From Trypanosoma brucei gambiense DAL972 (lineage: Eukaryota; Euglenozoa; Kinetoplastea; Trypanosomatida; Trypanosomatidae): a stretch of 64,000 bases of DNA. Positions 9,202-21,000 of this stretch are shown piece after piece; within the stretch, counting starts at the first letter, position 1, and every line of letters begins with the position of its first letter. Position numbers and translations under genes: made by a program. The notes beneath the pieces are model-generated. The model ran no database searches and had not been told where the DNA came from. It worked only from the letters and a program-made list of their open reading frames with translations. The stretch spans positions 3,286,001-3,350,000 of the forward strand of contig NC_026744.1 in assembly GCF_000210295.1 (NCBI RefSeq), given 5' to 3'.

Positions 9202-10836
9202 ATGGCTGAGATGACGGAGGCGCCAAGTACCGGTCACGGGAACCCGATAGAGGTTGGTTCTGAGGCACCTCCAGGCATCGATCCGATGTACTATGCCCTA
9301 AGCCTTCTTCGCCGTCGCCGACTGGAGGAATGTGTTGCCATCTCTTCCCGCTCTCTCGCCACCCTTGTATCTAGTGGGAACTCAGCTGAGAAAAAGGCGT
9401 GTGGGCAAAGTCCAAACGATGGGCACATTGAAAGGACCGTCACGCGATTTTGGTCCATACAAATGAAGGCGCTTGCGCAGCAAAACTGGTTTGAGGAAAT
9501 TGATGTGGACGACGATGGCGTTAACGACGTGCTCCTGGATGGCGAGCAAACCGTTCCATCGAATGCAACTGCGGTTGGTACATCACTTGGCGGAGGTCAG
9601 CCACCGGCGGCTGCGAATCCTGGAAAACCACCAAGCAGAATGTCTTGCGGTAAGGGTACAATGAGACCCCTTAGTAGCCGCTGCGGCTTTGCGCGACCGG
9701 GGACACACAGCGCTCGTCTGGGGAGTTCTTCCATGAGTCCTGTCACGGCACGACTTGCCCGTGTAGGGACGGCGTCGCTGCAATCGGTTCCGGGTGGAAC
9801 ACACCTAGACTTGCAGAAGCTGGACGTGGTAAAGTACGTACAGGACAAACCCATAGTAGCGAAACTGCTTTGTGATTATCTTTTGCATGTGGCCCACCGG
9901 CCACGAATGGTTCTGGAACTATGTAATTATATTCTTTCACAAGAAGAACAGCGGAACTGGTGGTGGCTATCCCGTCTTGGGCAGGCGCATTATCGTTTAG
10001 GACAGCTTCGCGAGGCAGAGCAGCAATTCAAGTCCGCCCTTGCATTGCAGGAGAACGTAATGGATGTATTGCGGTTAGCGAAGGTTTTTGTCCGCATGGA
10101 TCAACCCCTTAAAGCATTGGAGGTGTTGTCAGGTGCCTCCAGCAAAAACGTGACGGATCACCATCTGCGTATCGCCATGGCGCGGCTGTACGAAGAGTTG
10201 CAGGATAAAGAGAAGTCCTGCGACATGTATCGTCGCGTGCTGCAACTAGACAGCACCAACGTAGAAGCAATTGCTTGTATTGCAGCACACCACTTTTATG
10301 AAAATCAGCAACCGGAAGTAGCCCTTCGTTTGTATCGCCGTTTACTGCAGATGGGAGTGCAGACAACAGAATTGTGGAATAACCTCGGTCTCTGCTGCTT
10401 TTACAGCTCACAATATGACATTGCTCTCAGCTGTCTCCAGCGGGCTGCAGCCGTCGCCCCCGATGACGAATCGCTGTCGGATGTATGGTTTAACATTGGG
10501 CACGTGGGAATTGCCACTGGGGACCTGTCCCTTGCCGAGCGCGCCTTTCGTGTTGCAGTGGCCGCCAACCCACAACGTGCCGAGGCACTAAATAACCTAG
10601 CGGTGTTGCAGCTACGAGCCGGGAATGTGGAGGCAGCGTACAGCGACATTACCATGGCACTCGCCGTGCAGCCCCTGCAACTTGAGTCCCTTTACAACGC
10701 AGCGCTTATTGCATACTCTTCGGGATTCTTTGAACAGGCATACGCACAGCTTCAGCGTGCGCTGGATGTGTGTCCCGATCACCCCGAGAGCGTTGGCCTT
10801 CAAGCAGAAATTCGAAAAATACTTGCGGCCCCCTAA
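9202..10836 (+). CDS. BBS8: BBS8 (TTC8) subunit of the BBSome, TPR protein
   Basis: The 544-residue product matches BBS8 along its length. The N-terminus has the LLRRRRLEEC helix and the family signature EIDVDDDG near residue 99. A Pro/Gly/Arg-rich linker contains RPGT-like and RLARVGTAS motifs. An NWWW motif sits near residue 252, followed by tetratricopeptide repeats to the end, with family-typical LYRRLLQMG and NNLGLCCFY segments. BBS8 is a subunit of the BBSome, an eight-protein coat that moves membrane proteins into and out of cilia by intraflagellar transport; in trypanosomes this concerns the single flagellum and flagellar pocket. Length is close to the human protein (about 500-540 residues). 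The start at 9202 is chosen from the splice acceptor at 9194. Confidence 0.93.
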   Translation: MAEMTEAPSTGHGNPIEVGSEAPPGIDPMYYALSLLRRRRLEECVAISSRSLATLVSSGNSAEKKACGQSPNDGHIERTVTRFWSIQMKALAQQNWFEEIDVDDDGVNDVLLDGEQTVPSNATAVGTSLGGGQPPAAANPGKPPSRMSCGKGTMRPLSSRCGFARPGTHSARLGSSSMSPVTARLARVGTASLQSVPGGTHLDLQKLDVVKYVQDKPIVAKLLCDYLLHVAHRPRMVLELCNYILSQEEQRNWWWLSRLGQAHYRLGQLREAEQQFKSALALQENVMDVLRLAKVFVRMDQPLKALEVLSGASSKNVTDHHLRIAMARLYEELQDKEKSCDMYRRVLQLDSTNVEAIACIAAHHFYENQQPEVALRLYRRLLQMGVQTTELWNNLGLCCFYSSQYDIALSCLQRAAAVAPDDESLSDVWFNIGHVGIATGDLSLAERAFRVAVAANPQRAEALNNLAVLQLRAGNVEAAYSDITMALAVQPLQLESLYNAALIAYSSGFFEQAYAQLQRALDVCPDHPESVGLQAEIRKILAAP

Positions 10837-11295
10837 CTAAGCCAAGTTGGTGACCCTCAATACACGATCATACATGCATACTATAGATTATTATTCCAGC
10901 TGGTGCAAACTACCCTATCAGTTATACACAAATTTATATATATATATATATATATTTGTACATATGTCCTTCCTTTTGTTTCTCCTTCCCTTCATGTGCT
11001 AGGTAACGTCGTATAGTCAAACAAAACTTGGCCCTTAGGAAATCTGTTTTTTTCTTTTGCACCCAATAATCTTTTCCTTTCCTCTATTCCTCCAACAGAC
11101 AAGGTAGGGCCGTGCGTGTAACACTGTTGAGTGCGTCCCACATAGATACATTGCCAAATATCGCACAGCTGAGTTAAACTTTTGACATAGACGCATACAC
11201 ATAGGGAGACGGTTAGAGCAGGGACCACTCCCGGTATCCATAAATCCCCTATCCATAGAAAGCAAAAAAAAAAAAGCGAACGGTGCGGCTGAGAG
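10837..11295. other. Intergenic region with AT palindrome and splice tract
   Basis: No gene. It holds an AT-run palindrome at 10928-10959, a TGTACATA octamer at 10957-10964 that fits the Pumilio-type consensus, and a T/C-rich tract at about 11043-11096 ending in AG at 11097-11098, the likely acceptor for the next gene. That leaves a 5' UTR of about 200 bases. Confidence 0.55.
10928..10959. repeat. AT-run palindrome, 32 bases
   Basis: ACAAAT and ATTTGT arms flank an alternating TA run. The 32-base segment is self-complementary except for one T-T pair. It lies about 90 bases after the BBS8 stop, so in the mRNA it would be a 3' UTR hairpin, and in DNA a possible cruciform. Confidence 0.75.
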
Positions 11296-14200
11296 ATGTT
11301 TTACGCCTCGGAGGAAGGGCTACGCACAGCTGAGTTAGCTGGTCGCATGTTCTACAACCTGGGTATCAATTCCCACGGTGAACTGCAAGACATACACCAA
11401 CTTCATACGGGACACGTCGGTGGCGCCTGTCTTGACAATGATATAGAGGCGGCCTACTTGGGCGGTCGCAATAGGTCGTCCGCTTATCAGCCCTCAGGGC
11501 AGCGTTGCAAGGGCGATCCGAATGCGAATCTTGTTGTGGAGGTTGCGCGACGGGAGTCCGTCCTCAGGCAGGTGTACAATGACAAACTGCGGGGTAGCAT
11601 TCAAGCCATTATCACCGCACTAGCTGATGAACTACCTCGCGACCACATCTTCTTGCAACTTTTGAATGATGCGTCAACACAACAGTACTGTCGCGTTCGA
11701 GTCGGAGAAGTCGTTGAAGCATTCCTCTTCTCAGTTCAGGCCCACCAGTACCACAACTTGGCTTCGGAGCTCGCCAAACGCGAAGTGGAGCTGCTTGCAC
11801 TCGCATCGCAGTTGGAGATGGCAGAAAAACAACCACATGTGTCACTTACGCCGGGATCGGTTAAGTCAACACAAACTGAAAGTTACGAAGAAAGCAATGG
11901 TGTCACAGAGGAAAACACGCCGTCGTGTCGCGGCACGGTCGTCGGGGACGCGACCGACGCACAGGCCGAGCTGTTTGGGCTTCTTGATGAAATGACTAGA
12001 GAACATGAGCTTGCCAAGTTTCGCGAGTGCCTTTCAGCACCCACCTCATTACTAGAAACGGTGCAGGCCGTTGACAAGTATGCAGACAGGTACGAGTACC
12101 TTTCCGACATTGTTTCACACCTTTTTCGCTCCATTAGGTGCCTCGTTATGTACGCAGAGGGATCTCTTAATAGTATCTCTGCATTGCGTCGCGGATCTCA
12201 TAACGTAAGGGGTGTTGGCGGGAGCCGCGGTGCGAGCGCGGGACGAGAGTCATCCTCACCCCAGTCGCCCGAACAACGTACAACAGAAGAGTGGCAACCG
12301 CTCACTTTGGGAAGCTCTCCTCCTCAGAAGGAGCAGCGCGATTGGCAAAACGCAGAGGTACTCCGAGGGGAACGAAACAGACTAAGAACGCTGGTAGTCC
12401 GTCTGAAACACGCAGAGAGCCACTGCGGCAATCTTATTCAAAGTATGTCCACTTGCCATATGGACCTGCGCAAGCGAAACGAGGTGGTCAAGCAACAGAC
12501 GCAGAGGCTGGCACCGGGAAGCATATTAAATGTCTTCACCGACGTGTCAAGGGGAAATGAGGAGGTGCTGGAAAAACTGGATGGAAACATACATAAAACA
12601 ATCGTGACAAGGCGTAACAAAGCTGATGAGTGCCACAAAGAGCAGCAAGAGCACCTCGCCCAATGCACTATTGAGCTTCAGGAGGCGCACAAATCGCTGG
12701 CGGTAGCAAGGCAGAGGCTGCAGGTAGAAACGGAGAAGCGGGAGCTGACGGACCAAAGGCTACGGGATGCAGTGAAGCAATTGAAGTTGGTGGAGCAAGA
12801 GTTACAGTTGGAGAGGGAGGCACGGGCCGTCATGCAACAAAAGTCTCGTGAAAGTGAAGAGCTTCCCGTGAGGCAAGCACTTGAAGTGGCCGAAGAGATG
12901 GACAGGCTGCGAATGCAACTGCGCGCCGAACGAGTCAGTGTTGTGAACCACCGCGCGGAAGCCGTGTGCGCGCAGCTTGAGTGTGCTGTACTGAAAGCGT
13001 ATACCGCAAAAATGGACCTACTACAGCAACATGGCTACATGTGGGCAGTGCTAGAACAACGGCATGCAGTACTTTTGAGTCAAGAGGAACTCCGGCACAC
13101 TCGGAATCAGGCTTCGTCGACCACGTTAACTTTACGGGAACAGGAAGAGGTGATGCAACACTGTTGCGAGGACTTGTGTCAGCTGTTGAGGTGCATGCAG
13201 AGGGATGAAGATCAGGTGGAGTCAAGGCAGCGTGCTCTGGAAGACGGAACGGAGGCACGGAGACTGGCTATGGTCGTGCGTAGCGATCGGGGCGACGATG
13301 AGAACGGCAAAAAGATTGACAGTGAACAGGTCTCGCCCTCATGCGACAACATTGACGGCCAGCAACGGGTGGATGAGGACCACGAGGAAGGGCAAGAGGC
13401 CGTATGGCGCCGCTACCGTACGCCCAAAACACTTCCGGGCGTGGTGGCAGGGCTGCAGATCACCTACAGCGCGTTGCAGCGTCGTCACCTAGACGTCCAG
13501 TCTATTGCAGATGCCGCACAGAGCTGTGTACAGCAGCAACGTGAAGAGCTCGCCTCGCTTCACGCTCAATTGAGAAATCTTGCCACCGATTACGGCAGGC
13601 AGCGAGAGGAACTGAAGCAGTTGTGGGACAAACAGGCTGAGTGGTCACAACAAGACACGCTGAAAGGCCTGCTTGCGAAACAAAAGTCTCTTCTTGCTGC
13701 AGTTGATAAAGAGCGCGAGGAACTCCATCGTCGGTGGGCGGCACTTAACGAGGAGTATCAAACATTAGAAAGGCGCAACTCGCAGTTGCATGAGCGATGT
13801 GCCGTAAAAGAGGTAGAAAATGCTCGACTTATGGGTGTCCTGCGTGTGAAGCACATAGCCCCCTCTACATCCTCGATTGGAAGCGATAGCACTTGTAATG
13901 ACTGCTTCACTTCACAAACTGCCGATACTCTGCGCCCGTTACATATTTCGTCGCCTTTTAGACCTTCCGTAGTTGTGCCAACGGCGCCTTCTACGGATAA
14001 TACTGGGTCGCCGGAGGCCTGTGGAGGTTCCGCGTCCCAAACACCACAAAAGAGAACAAGCGGAATCGTGACGGTTGCTACGACACCACTGAATGATCGA
14101 CACGATGAGCCGGTCCCGCTATGCGAAAAGCATCCACAAGTGCTCGGGACACCAGATTGGTCAAACAACGTTAGGAAAGTGCCCTCTAGGGTCACTGATG

Positions 14201-14376
14201 CTGGAAATGTGGTTGGAGAGGGCAGAATGGTCCTGCCGCAGCAAGAACAAGAAGTAGTGCGGCACGGCGCTGAAGCAATCCATAGTTGTGGAGGTTCCCC
14301 ACCAACCTGCCCGAATCCGTTAGCCGAGGGGTTAGGTGGTGGGACTGGCAACATGCGCAGGGGAGTGGTCGCTTGA
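11296..14376 (+). CDS. Large coiled-coil protein, unknown function
   Basis: I do not recognise this 1026-residue protein. The first 340 residues are mixed alpha-helical and Ser-rich segments. Heptad-like Glu/Gln/Leu/Arg-rich coiled coil is evident at about 345-560 and again at about 730-850, with a shorter stretch near 150-180. The last 170 residues are Pro/Ser/Thr-rich and look disordered. There is no signal peptide or membrane segment. Such proteins in trypanosomes are often cytoskeletal or flagellar, but nothing here proves that. ATG 11296 is the first start after the acceptor at 11098. Confidence 0.85.
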   Translation: MFYASEEGLRTAELAGRMFYNLGINSHGELQDIHQLHTGHVGGACLDNDIEAAYLGGRNRSSAYQPSGQRCKGDPNANLVVEVARRESVLRQVYNDKLRGSIQAIITALADELPRDHIFLQLLNDASTQQYCRVRVGEVVEAFLFSVQAHQYHNLASELAKREVELLALASQLEMAEKQPHVSLTPGSVKSTQTESYEESNGVTEENTPSCRGTVVGDATDAQAELFGLLDEMTREHELAKFRECLSAPTSLLETVQAVDKYADRYEYLSDIVSHLFRSIRCLVMYAEGSLNSISALRRGSHNVRGVGGSRGASAGRESSSPQSPEQRTTEEWQPLTLGSSPPQKEQRDWQNAEVLRGERNRLRTLVVRLKHAESHCGNLIQSMSTCHMDLRKRNEVVKQQTQRLAPGSILNVFTDVSRGNEEVLEKLDGNIHKTIVTRRNKADECHKEQQEHLAQCTIELQEAHKSLAVARQRLQVETEKRELTDQRLRDAVKQLKLVEQELQLEREARAVMQQKSRESEELPVRQALEVAEEMDRLRMQLRAERVSVVNHRAEAVCAQLECAVLKAYTAKMDLLQQHGYMWAVLEQRHAVLLSQEELRHTRNQASSTTLTLREQEEVMQHCCEDLCQLLRCMQRDEDQVESRQRALEDGTEARRLAMVVRSDRGDDENGKKIDSEQVSPSCDNIDGQQRVDEDHEEGQEAVWRRYRTPKTLPGVVAGLQITYSALQRRHLDVQSIADAAQSCVQQQREELASLHAQLRNLATDYGRQREELKQLWDKQAEWSQQDTLKGLLAKQKSLLAAVDKEREELHRRWAALNEEYQTLERRNSQLHERCAVKEVENARLMGVLRVKHIAPSTSSIGSDSTCNDCFTSQTADTLRPLHISSPFRPSVVVPTAPSTDNTGSPEACGGSASQTPQKRTSGIVTVATTPLNDRHDEPVPLCEKHPQVLGTPDWSNNVRKVPSRVTDAGNVVGEGRMVLPQQEQEVVRHGAEAIHSCGGSPPTCPNPLAEGLGGGTGNMRRGVVA

Positions 14377-15050
14377 GAGCGGCAGGCACGGCTCGAATAT
14401 GTGGGCGGTGCGCTTACTTCAGTTGTAGGCTAGTACCACGTTGAAGGCGGTATGTCATGAGGTGCACCTTCGGGAAGATGTGGTGTCTGCTGCCAAAAAA
14501 GTGCGCTCGCGACGCGCAGTCAAGACTGGGGTGGGTTCAAAGTTTGAGTGGGTCTCCTGACCCCGTCAGTGGCCGTATTTCAGCTTTATTTCTTGTTTTT
14601 GTTTGTCCCATGTCTTTGCAGTGTGGCTGTCACCTCGTGCAGTTATTCATTAGAATTTACTTTATTTTTGCGATTCAAATCCTCTCCGCGAAGGGACACG
14701 TTACTCTCCACTTCTCGCCTTGATTCTGATTTTTTTCTTTTTACTTTTCGTCCACTTAGCCTCTTTCCCACCCAACGCAAAAGGGTAAAAAAGCAACAAT
14801 AGGAAAAACGTTGCACCGTTTACTGCATTTGCATACTTTTTTGCAACGTTCCCGTTTACGGAAGGAACCACCCACGAATAGTCGACGGGGGGTCGCATAG
14901 CAAAGAATTAGCTGAAATTTACCGACCTTTCTGCATTAACCAACACACGCAAAATAAGCGGCAGCGTGTTCTTTTCAAAGCGAAGTTTTTTTTTTTTACT
15001 GAAACCCCGAATATCGTCGCTGAGTCTTTGTGTCCAAGACTAACCACTAA
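14377..15050. other. Intergenic region
   Basis: No gene. There are T-rich stretches at about 14580-14620 and 14725-14760 and a T run at 14987-14998, followed by AG at 15023-15024, the likely acceptor for the next gene. Confidence 0.55.
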
Positions 15051-18000
15051 ATGAGCTCGGGCCGCAATACATCGGAGGACACCGATGGGGCAGCACCGAG
15101 GAAGCGGATTCTCAGTTCGTCATCCCCTCCCTCGAGTTCGACGCTGGTGGTGGTGGTTTTTCAGTCGAGTCTCGAGGAATTGATGCTTGAAGCCACCCGT
15201 CACCGTTCTCTGGTCCCCCTGCGGGACGCCATCCACTACGCGCGCATGAATGGTCACGCAGCAGGTGACATCTTTCACGCGTTCGTACTTGCTTGTGATT
15301 CGCTGCATGGAATGCGGCAGAGCCGCCCGCTGCTTTTGCGGAGTCTAAAGGACTTGGCCAAGATGGCATCGCTCCAAATGATACCCATTACCCCCACCGT
15401 TCTGCAAGTTATCTGCAATCTTGTGCGTAAGATGCTCGGAAGCGCGCTCCCCAACACCAACACGGCGGTTGCTACATCACAGGGTCCCCATAGTGCTTCC
15501 AAAGATAATCTACAACACGGAGTCGACAGCGCCACAGCCACTTCCAGTGCCCGGCACCGGAATGCCTCAGAGGTACGAGTTGGTGCAGCAGCAACAGATT
15601 TTGAGAGACTGGGAAGTACAAAGTACGGCGCTAGTAATTCCTCCTTTCACGGCGGCGAAGTGGCTGGGGACCTTGTGCCGTCACCAGCCGCTGATGACGA
15701 GTTGCAGATCAGTATTTTGCAGATGCTCATGTCTTTTCTCTCCGTGTGTGAGCTAAGCAATGCGGGGCTTGCGGATCTTATGGGCGTAATTTTTACCATG
15801 TATATACAGTCCACGCCAGCGTCTGTAGTGGAGGCGTCCTGCGCCGCCACTATTGAGCAGCGTACAATTGCAGTACTTGAAAAACTTCAAAACATTGGAG
15901 GTGGGGATCCTATCCGAGGTTCCGGGGACGACAACATTAGCGCTGGAAGTTCGGCAGTCCCACTACAAAAGACCAAGTTGGACGTCACGGACACGAAGGA
16001 GAGGGACGATTTGTTTACTGCGCGGATACAGATGGTAGCTTACGTGAAGGATATATGTGCGCTCTGTGCTGATACGGCGCCTAAATGGCTGAAGATTGGA
16101 ATGCACTGCAGCAACAGTGTTGGTCAGGATACAGAGGGCGGGGTTTCCGACGCTAGTTGGGCCGTAGCACCTTGGCGATTGCGCGTCTTGCTCCTCGAAA
16201 CACTTATTAAGTACTTTGAAACTCACAAGGTTACATCCTCTCGTGATGTAACTATCTTCTTTGTGCAATGTCTTAATCAAGACATCGTGCCACTCGTTCT
16301 AAGACGCATGGACAGTTGCGACGGTTGCTCCGCCTCGCCTCAAATGCCCGGGCAGAAAGATGATGGAATTGTTGAACTTATCCCAGTGACAGACGATGAT
16401 GAACATCAACTTATTCTCACACAGAAGCTGAGTGTGACACTCCTCTCAAATGCCCTTCCACTTTTACAAAACACCATGCATGCGATCCTTCGACACAACG
16501 TTTCTTGTGTGGCGCGCTGCCTGGGGGATGTGGATCGCAAGGTCGAAAATCATTGCGCGTTATCACTCTTGTCACTGTGGCGCAAGCAGGTCAGCAACTA
16601 TAAGGTGCTGCAGCAACTGTTGTTGATCGCACCGGAGAGCAATAGGTCCTTCACGGTGGTGAATGAGGATTCATCGTCCCAGCAAGAGTCACATAAATTT
16701 TGGCATGATGTGCACTTTAATCCAGACTCGGGGTGTGTCAGGTACGGCTCCACCACACTCAGCGACGGCATGGAACCATCGCGATCGTCTTCGCTTCAGT
16801 CCCAAGGGCCCGGTTATCCGCCTTTTGGTGACTCTGAGAAGTTGCTTCAGCCCTTTGCAGAACTTGTTGCGGCGGCTTCACGACTACTCACGAGGATGAT
16901 TACTGCTGTCGAAGATGGAGTGCTAGAAAGTGTCCGTGTGGATCCACTGCCCGAAGGATCAAAGAGCGTGGGTGAGCTGCTTCCGTCCCCCGTGACTACA
17001 GCTTCCTTTCTCAAATCTCATTTTAGAGCAGTCCTGCGGTCCCAAAGACTGTTGCAACAAAGAGTGTTCGGGAATGCCCAAGAAGGTGAGAACAGCGACC
17101 ACGGTGCACCCAAGGTCCCCCCCGCCACTACTGCTACAGATGCTCGTCCTTCCCACCCCAAAGTGACGGGGGCAAGAGATATATTGGATTTCCTTGCGAT
17201 ATTCACACAAACTCTCGCCCATATAGTGGAGGTGCTCACGCGGGAAAAAGATAGTGTCCCATTAGGGGAGATGAAATCTACCTTCATCAGTTTGCATCCT
17301 TTTCTTTTCCGTAGTTTCACCCTTTCGGCACAAAAAATGAGAAGGGGCGGGGTCATCTACACTGTGATGAGGGGGATCACGAACATGGTGTATATTTCTT
17401 GCTTCTTGCGCCTTCCTGAAATACGAAACAGCTACCTTGGGGTGTTCCGTAAACTGCTTAGTCAAGAGCGTGGACAGGAGGAGGTGAGTGGGGTGGTAAG
17501 GCGCCAACAAGAGGATGCAGAAAGACACGCGCCCAGCACACAAGGGTTTGGTTCGGATGCCGACACCGTGGCCAAACTCGTGGACTGCTCCCTGGAAGTA
17601 CTGGAGGAGAAACAGTATATTTTGAACTGTGTTGTATCTATAGCATTCAACATAGGTGGTGGTCTGGGTGACGGGTGGTGCGGCGTCGTGTCGTGTTTGC
17701 TCTTCACTCCGCAAGTTTTGCACGATCTTCAAAAAACCATTCAACGGCAACAACACGCCAACGTCCCGGCAAAAGAGGGAGTTTCTCGCGACACCGCACA
17801 CGATGTGGAGTACTTACAGGATGCGCTGCGGGCCCTCTTCGTTAATTGTGCACTTTCCCCAAGCGGCGAATCCCTGTTGAATCTTCTGGCAAACTTCGTG
17901 AAGGAGGCCTGCAATAGCCTGCCCTTGGGTGCCGAAGGCTGCGAGGGAAATATCGGTGTCAGCACCAGCTATCTTTCATCGCTTCAACTTATATGTGAGT

Positions 18001-21000
18001 GCTGTTCATTGGCTCTGCTGGTGGGAGCGGGCCGCAGTGATGAGCTTCCCCCAAAGCTCTTTCTGCAGTTGTGGCGGCCGGTACGGGTGTTGTATCAACG
18101 ATTGTTTAGCCCTCAGCACCTCATGCTATTGGTGAAAGCCTCCGCCACAGTTGAAGAGTTGAAGTCGGTACTTGGGGATATATTGGAAAACGTCGTAGTC
18201 GTTGCGGCGCAGCTTTGTCGCTATACCCATTGTGACGGAAAAGCTGAATATTACTTGATCCATAGAAAATGTGGAGCAGATGCCGTATTGGGTGGCGAAC
18301 TGCTCGTTCAGCCCTTGACTTTAGGGCCGTTCGCCAACACAGGACTCGTGACTCTACTTTCCCGTCTCAGCAGTTTGTTGGGTCAGCCCCAATTGGCATT
18401 CCCAGAAGATAGCGAATCCTTTTCCAACATTAATTCTCACTGCGTGAGCACCGAAGGGAACAGTGCTGATGATGATACAAGGCCAAGGGTGTTGTCATCG
18501 GTGACAGAGTTGTTAGACACAATATACAGTAGTTTGCGCAAGTTACCGTTTGTGGCTCCAGCCGTAATTTCTACTGTTGGCGTTGGTGGCGGCACGAACA
18601 CGGCATGTGACGACGTTGATGTGCTGAATACACTGTCGGGCGATCTGTCGCTGCTACTCCTCAAAGAGGTTTTTAAGCTTATTCAGGGATTTGGCGAAGA
18701 TCTATGCGGCCTGCCGTGGGAACACCTTTTACGCTTATTACGTCGGTCAGTCACTATGCACGATCCCGTTGAGTTAATGTCATCGTTATCGTCGAGCGAA
18801 GCCAGAGCGTTAGCAGGGTTGACGGAAGCAACGTCAGTCAAATCTTTCCATGTGCCAACGGGTGTAAAGCAAGGTATCGGCGTGGCGTTTAGAACACTGG
18901 AAACCGTCCAACACTCCCACATAACAAGTTTGAACGGCGCTGGATTGCGGGAATTAATTCGGTGTGGCGGGGCTTTCATGACGCACCGTTTGCCTCAGGG
19001 CGAGGAACAAAGGTTGAACATTAACCTCAGTGCCGTGCAACTGTTGTGGTCCATCGCCGACTACAGTGCCTCCTTAGGGCATCTACAGGATGGAGAGGCG
19101 GACGACAACGGTGGAAATGCTTCCACTTCCGACAGTCAGTATGGTGGTGTAACTTATGACCTCTTGTGGTGCACACTGCTGCTGCAGCTGTATGACGGAT
19201 GCCTCGACTTGAGGCCTGAGGTTCGGCAAAGCGCCCTCAAGACGCTTTTTTCACTTGTTCAGGCGCACAGCAATCGACTTTATGCGGATTCATGGCGCAC
19301 ATTCTTGCGCGAAGTGTTGGGTCCCCTAATGGACGTTGTTTTGGAGGCAGCAAAAAGTTGCGCAGCGGCCCCTGACTTCTCAGCTGCACCAAGTGTCCCT
19401 CTACAGGGGGCCAGTGAGCCTGATGATACGGCGCACCTTCCAAAATCCAACCGTCAAAATAGTGAAGGCCATCGAGTGACACAGCTCTTGAAACATTTTA
19501 ACGACACTCCAACATTCTTAGACGATGTCCGTGTGACAATAATGGATTCGGTATACCGGGTATTCATTTCGCACCACTCCGCGATGCACAAAGCACTTGT
19601 CACACAGGCCAAGGTGGAGAAGCAGCGCGTGGATGGAGAGCTTCTGCTACGCAAAACGTTGTCACATTTTATTGATGTTTGTGCGGCGTCTCGACTCGTG
19701 TCACGATCCACGTCCGGTGAGGTTGTTGCGCTCTCTGCTACAAGGGCATTGCACGGATTGATGGCTTCACTCAAATCATCAACATTAGCACCGGACCAGG
19801 TGCCTCTGCTTCTGAGGGAGGAGCGTGAGGCAGCGTGGTCGGCCGTCGAGGGTTTGATTCACCGCGACAGTGAGTCCCTTCACACAGCAAATGCACAGTG
19901 TACGCCTGCTGTTGTCAGCACCATTGTAAGTGCACTGGGCGATATTGTGGTTCTTCAGCGCAGCAATGCCTCGCAACCCACAACCCCGGGCTCATCTGGA
20001 CAACAGGAAGAGGCCCCTGTTTTTGCTTCTTCATTGTTTGGTGCCCTGCGTCAGTCGTTTGCGAATGAACCACGGAGCGAAGAAAGTAAGGTAGATTCAT
20101 ATGATTATTTTCCTCGGTATCTTCAACTTTCAGAGGTATGCCTTCGGTCCCATGCAGTGACGGAAGCCTATTTTTTCCCCTCGAGGGTTCAAGTGGCCTT
20201 GCTTGATGTGTGGAAACGCTTGTGGATATTTCTAGGCGCGGAGGAGCGGGGTGCTGTCGTGAGCGTAGTGATGCGGCAGTTTCCCACAGAGGAAATTGTC
20301 ATCACCTTCGTCGGCCAGAAATTACGCACATCCCAAACTAAAAGGTCCAATGTGCTAGGCGGTGGTGCGGGGTTGGATGATCTTTTGGGTCAACAAGAGC
20401 CAATTTCCCTTCGCCGTACTTTCCCCCCCGGTGCGCACCCCAACTTTCTTATGGACCTCATGGGCTTTCTTTACTTTATCACCAATGACGAAGACTCCGC
20501 GAAGCAAACTGAACGCTGTCAATCTTCTGGAAGTGTGAAGGACAGCTTGATAACTCCAATGATACCTGCAATAATTCGTGGAGTTGGTGTGCTTCTGTTA
20601 TTAGAGTACGCTTCCCCAGATGTGCTTGCCACACCGTGCCGCGGGTTATTGTACCATATCCCCAGCGAATTCTTTAACCGTGCAGAAAAGTGCCTTGAAA
20701 TGCTCTTGGTGGATGTTTTGTGGAATGTCGACAAACAGGACTCATCGGCAACAGCGATTACGACTGAGGGCGCGGAGAGCACCCTACACATAAGCCGCCG
20801 TGAAGGCCTTTTGGCGTTTTGCTCCTGTTTTGCTTCGCTGACGTCACTAGCACGCGTGATGGCGGCAGCTGTCGAAACTGGGGCGAGTAGCACGACTGAA
20901 GGGAAGTATCCAGAAAACCTTGTCAACGCACTGCAGCGCCTCGAGCGGCTGGTTTCGCTGCTTGGAAAACTTATACCATATGTTATGCGCTACTCTACCG

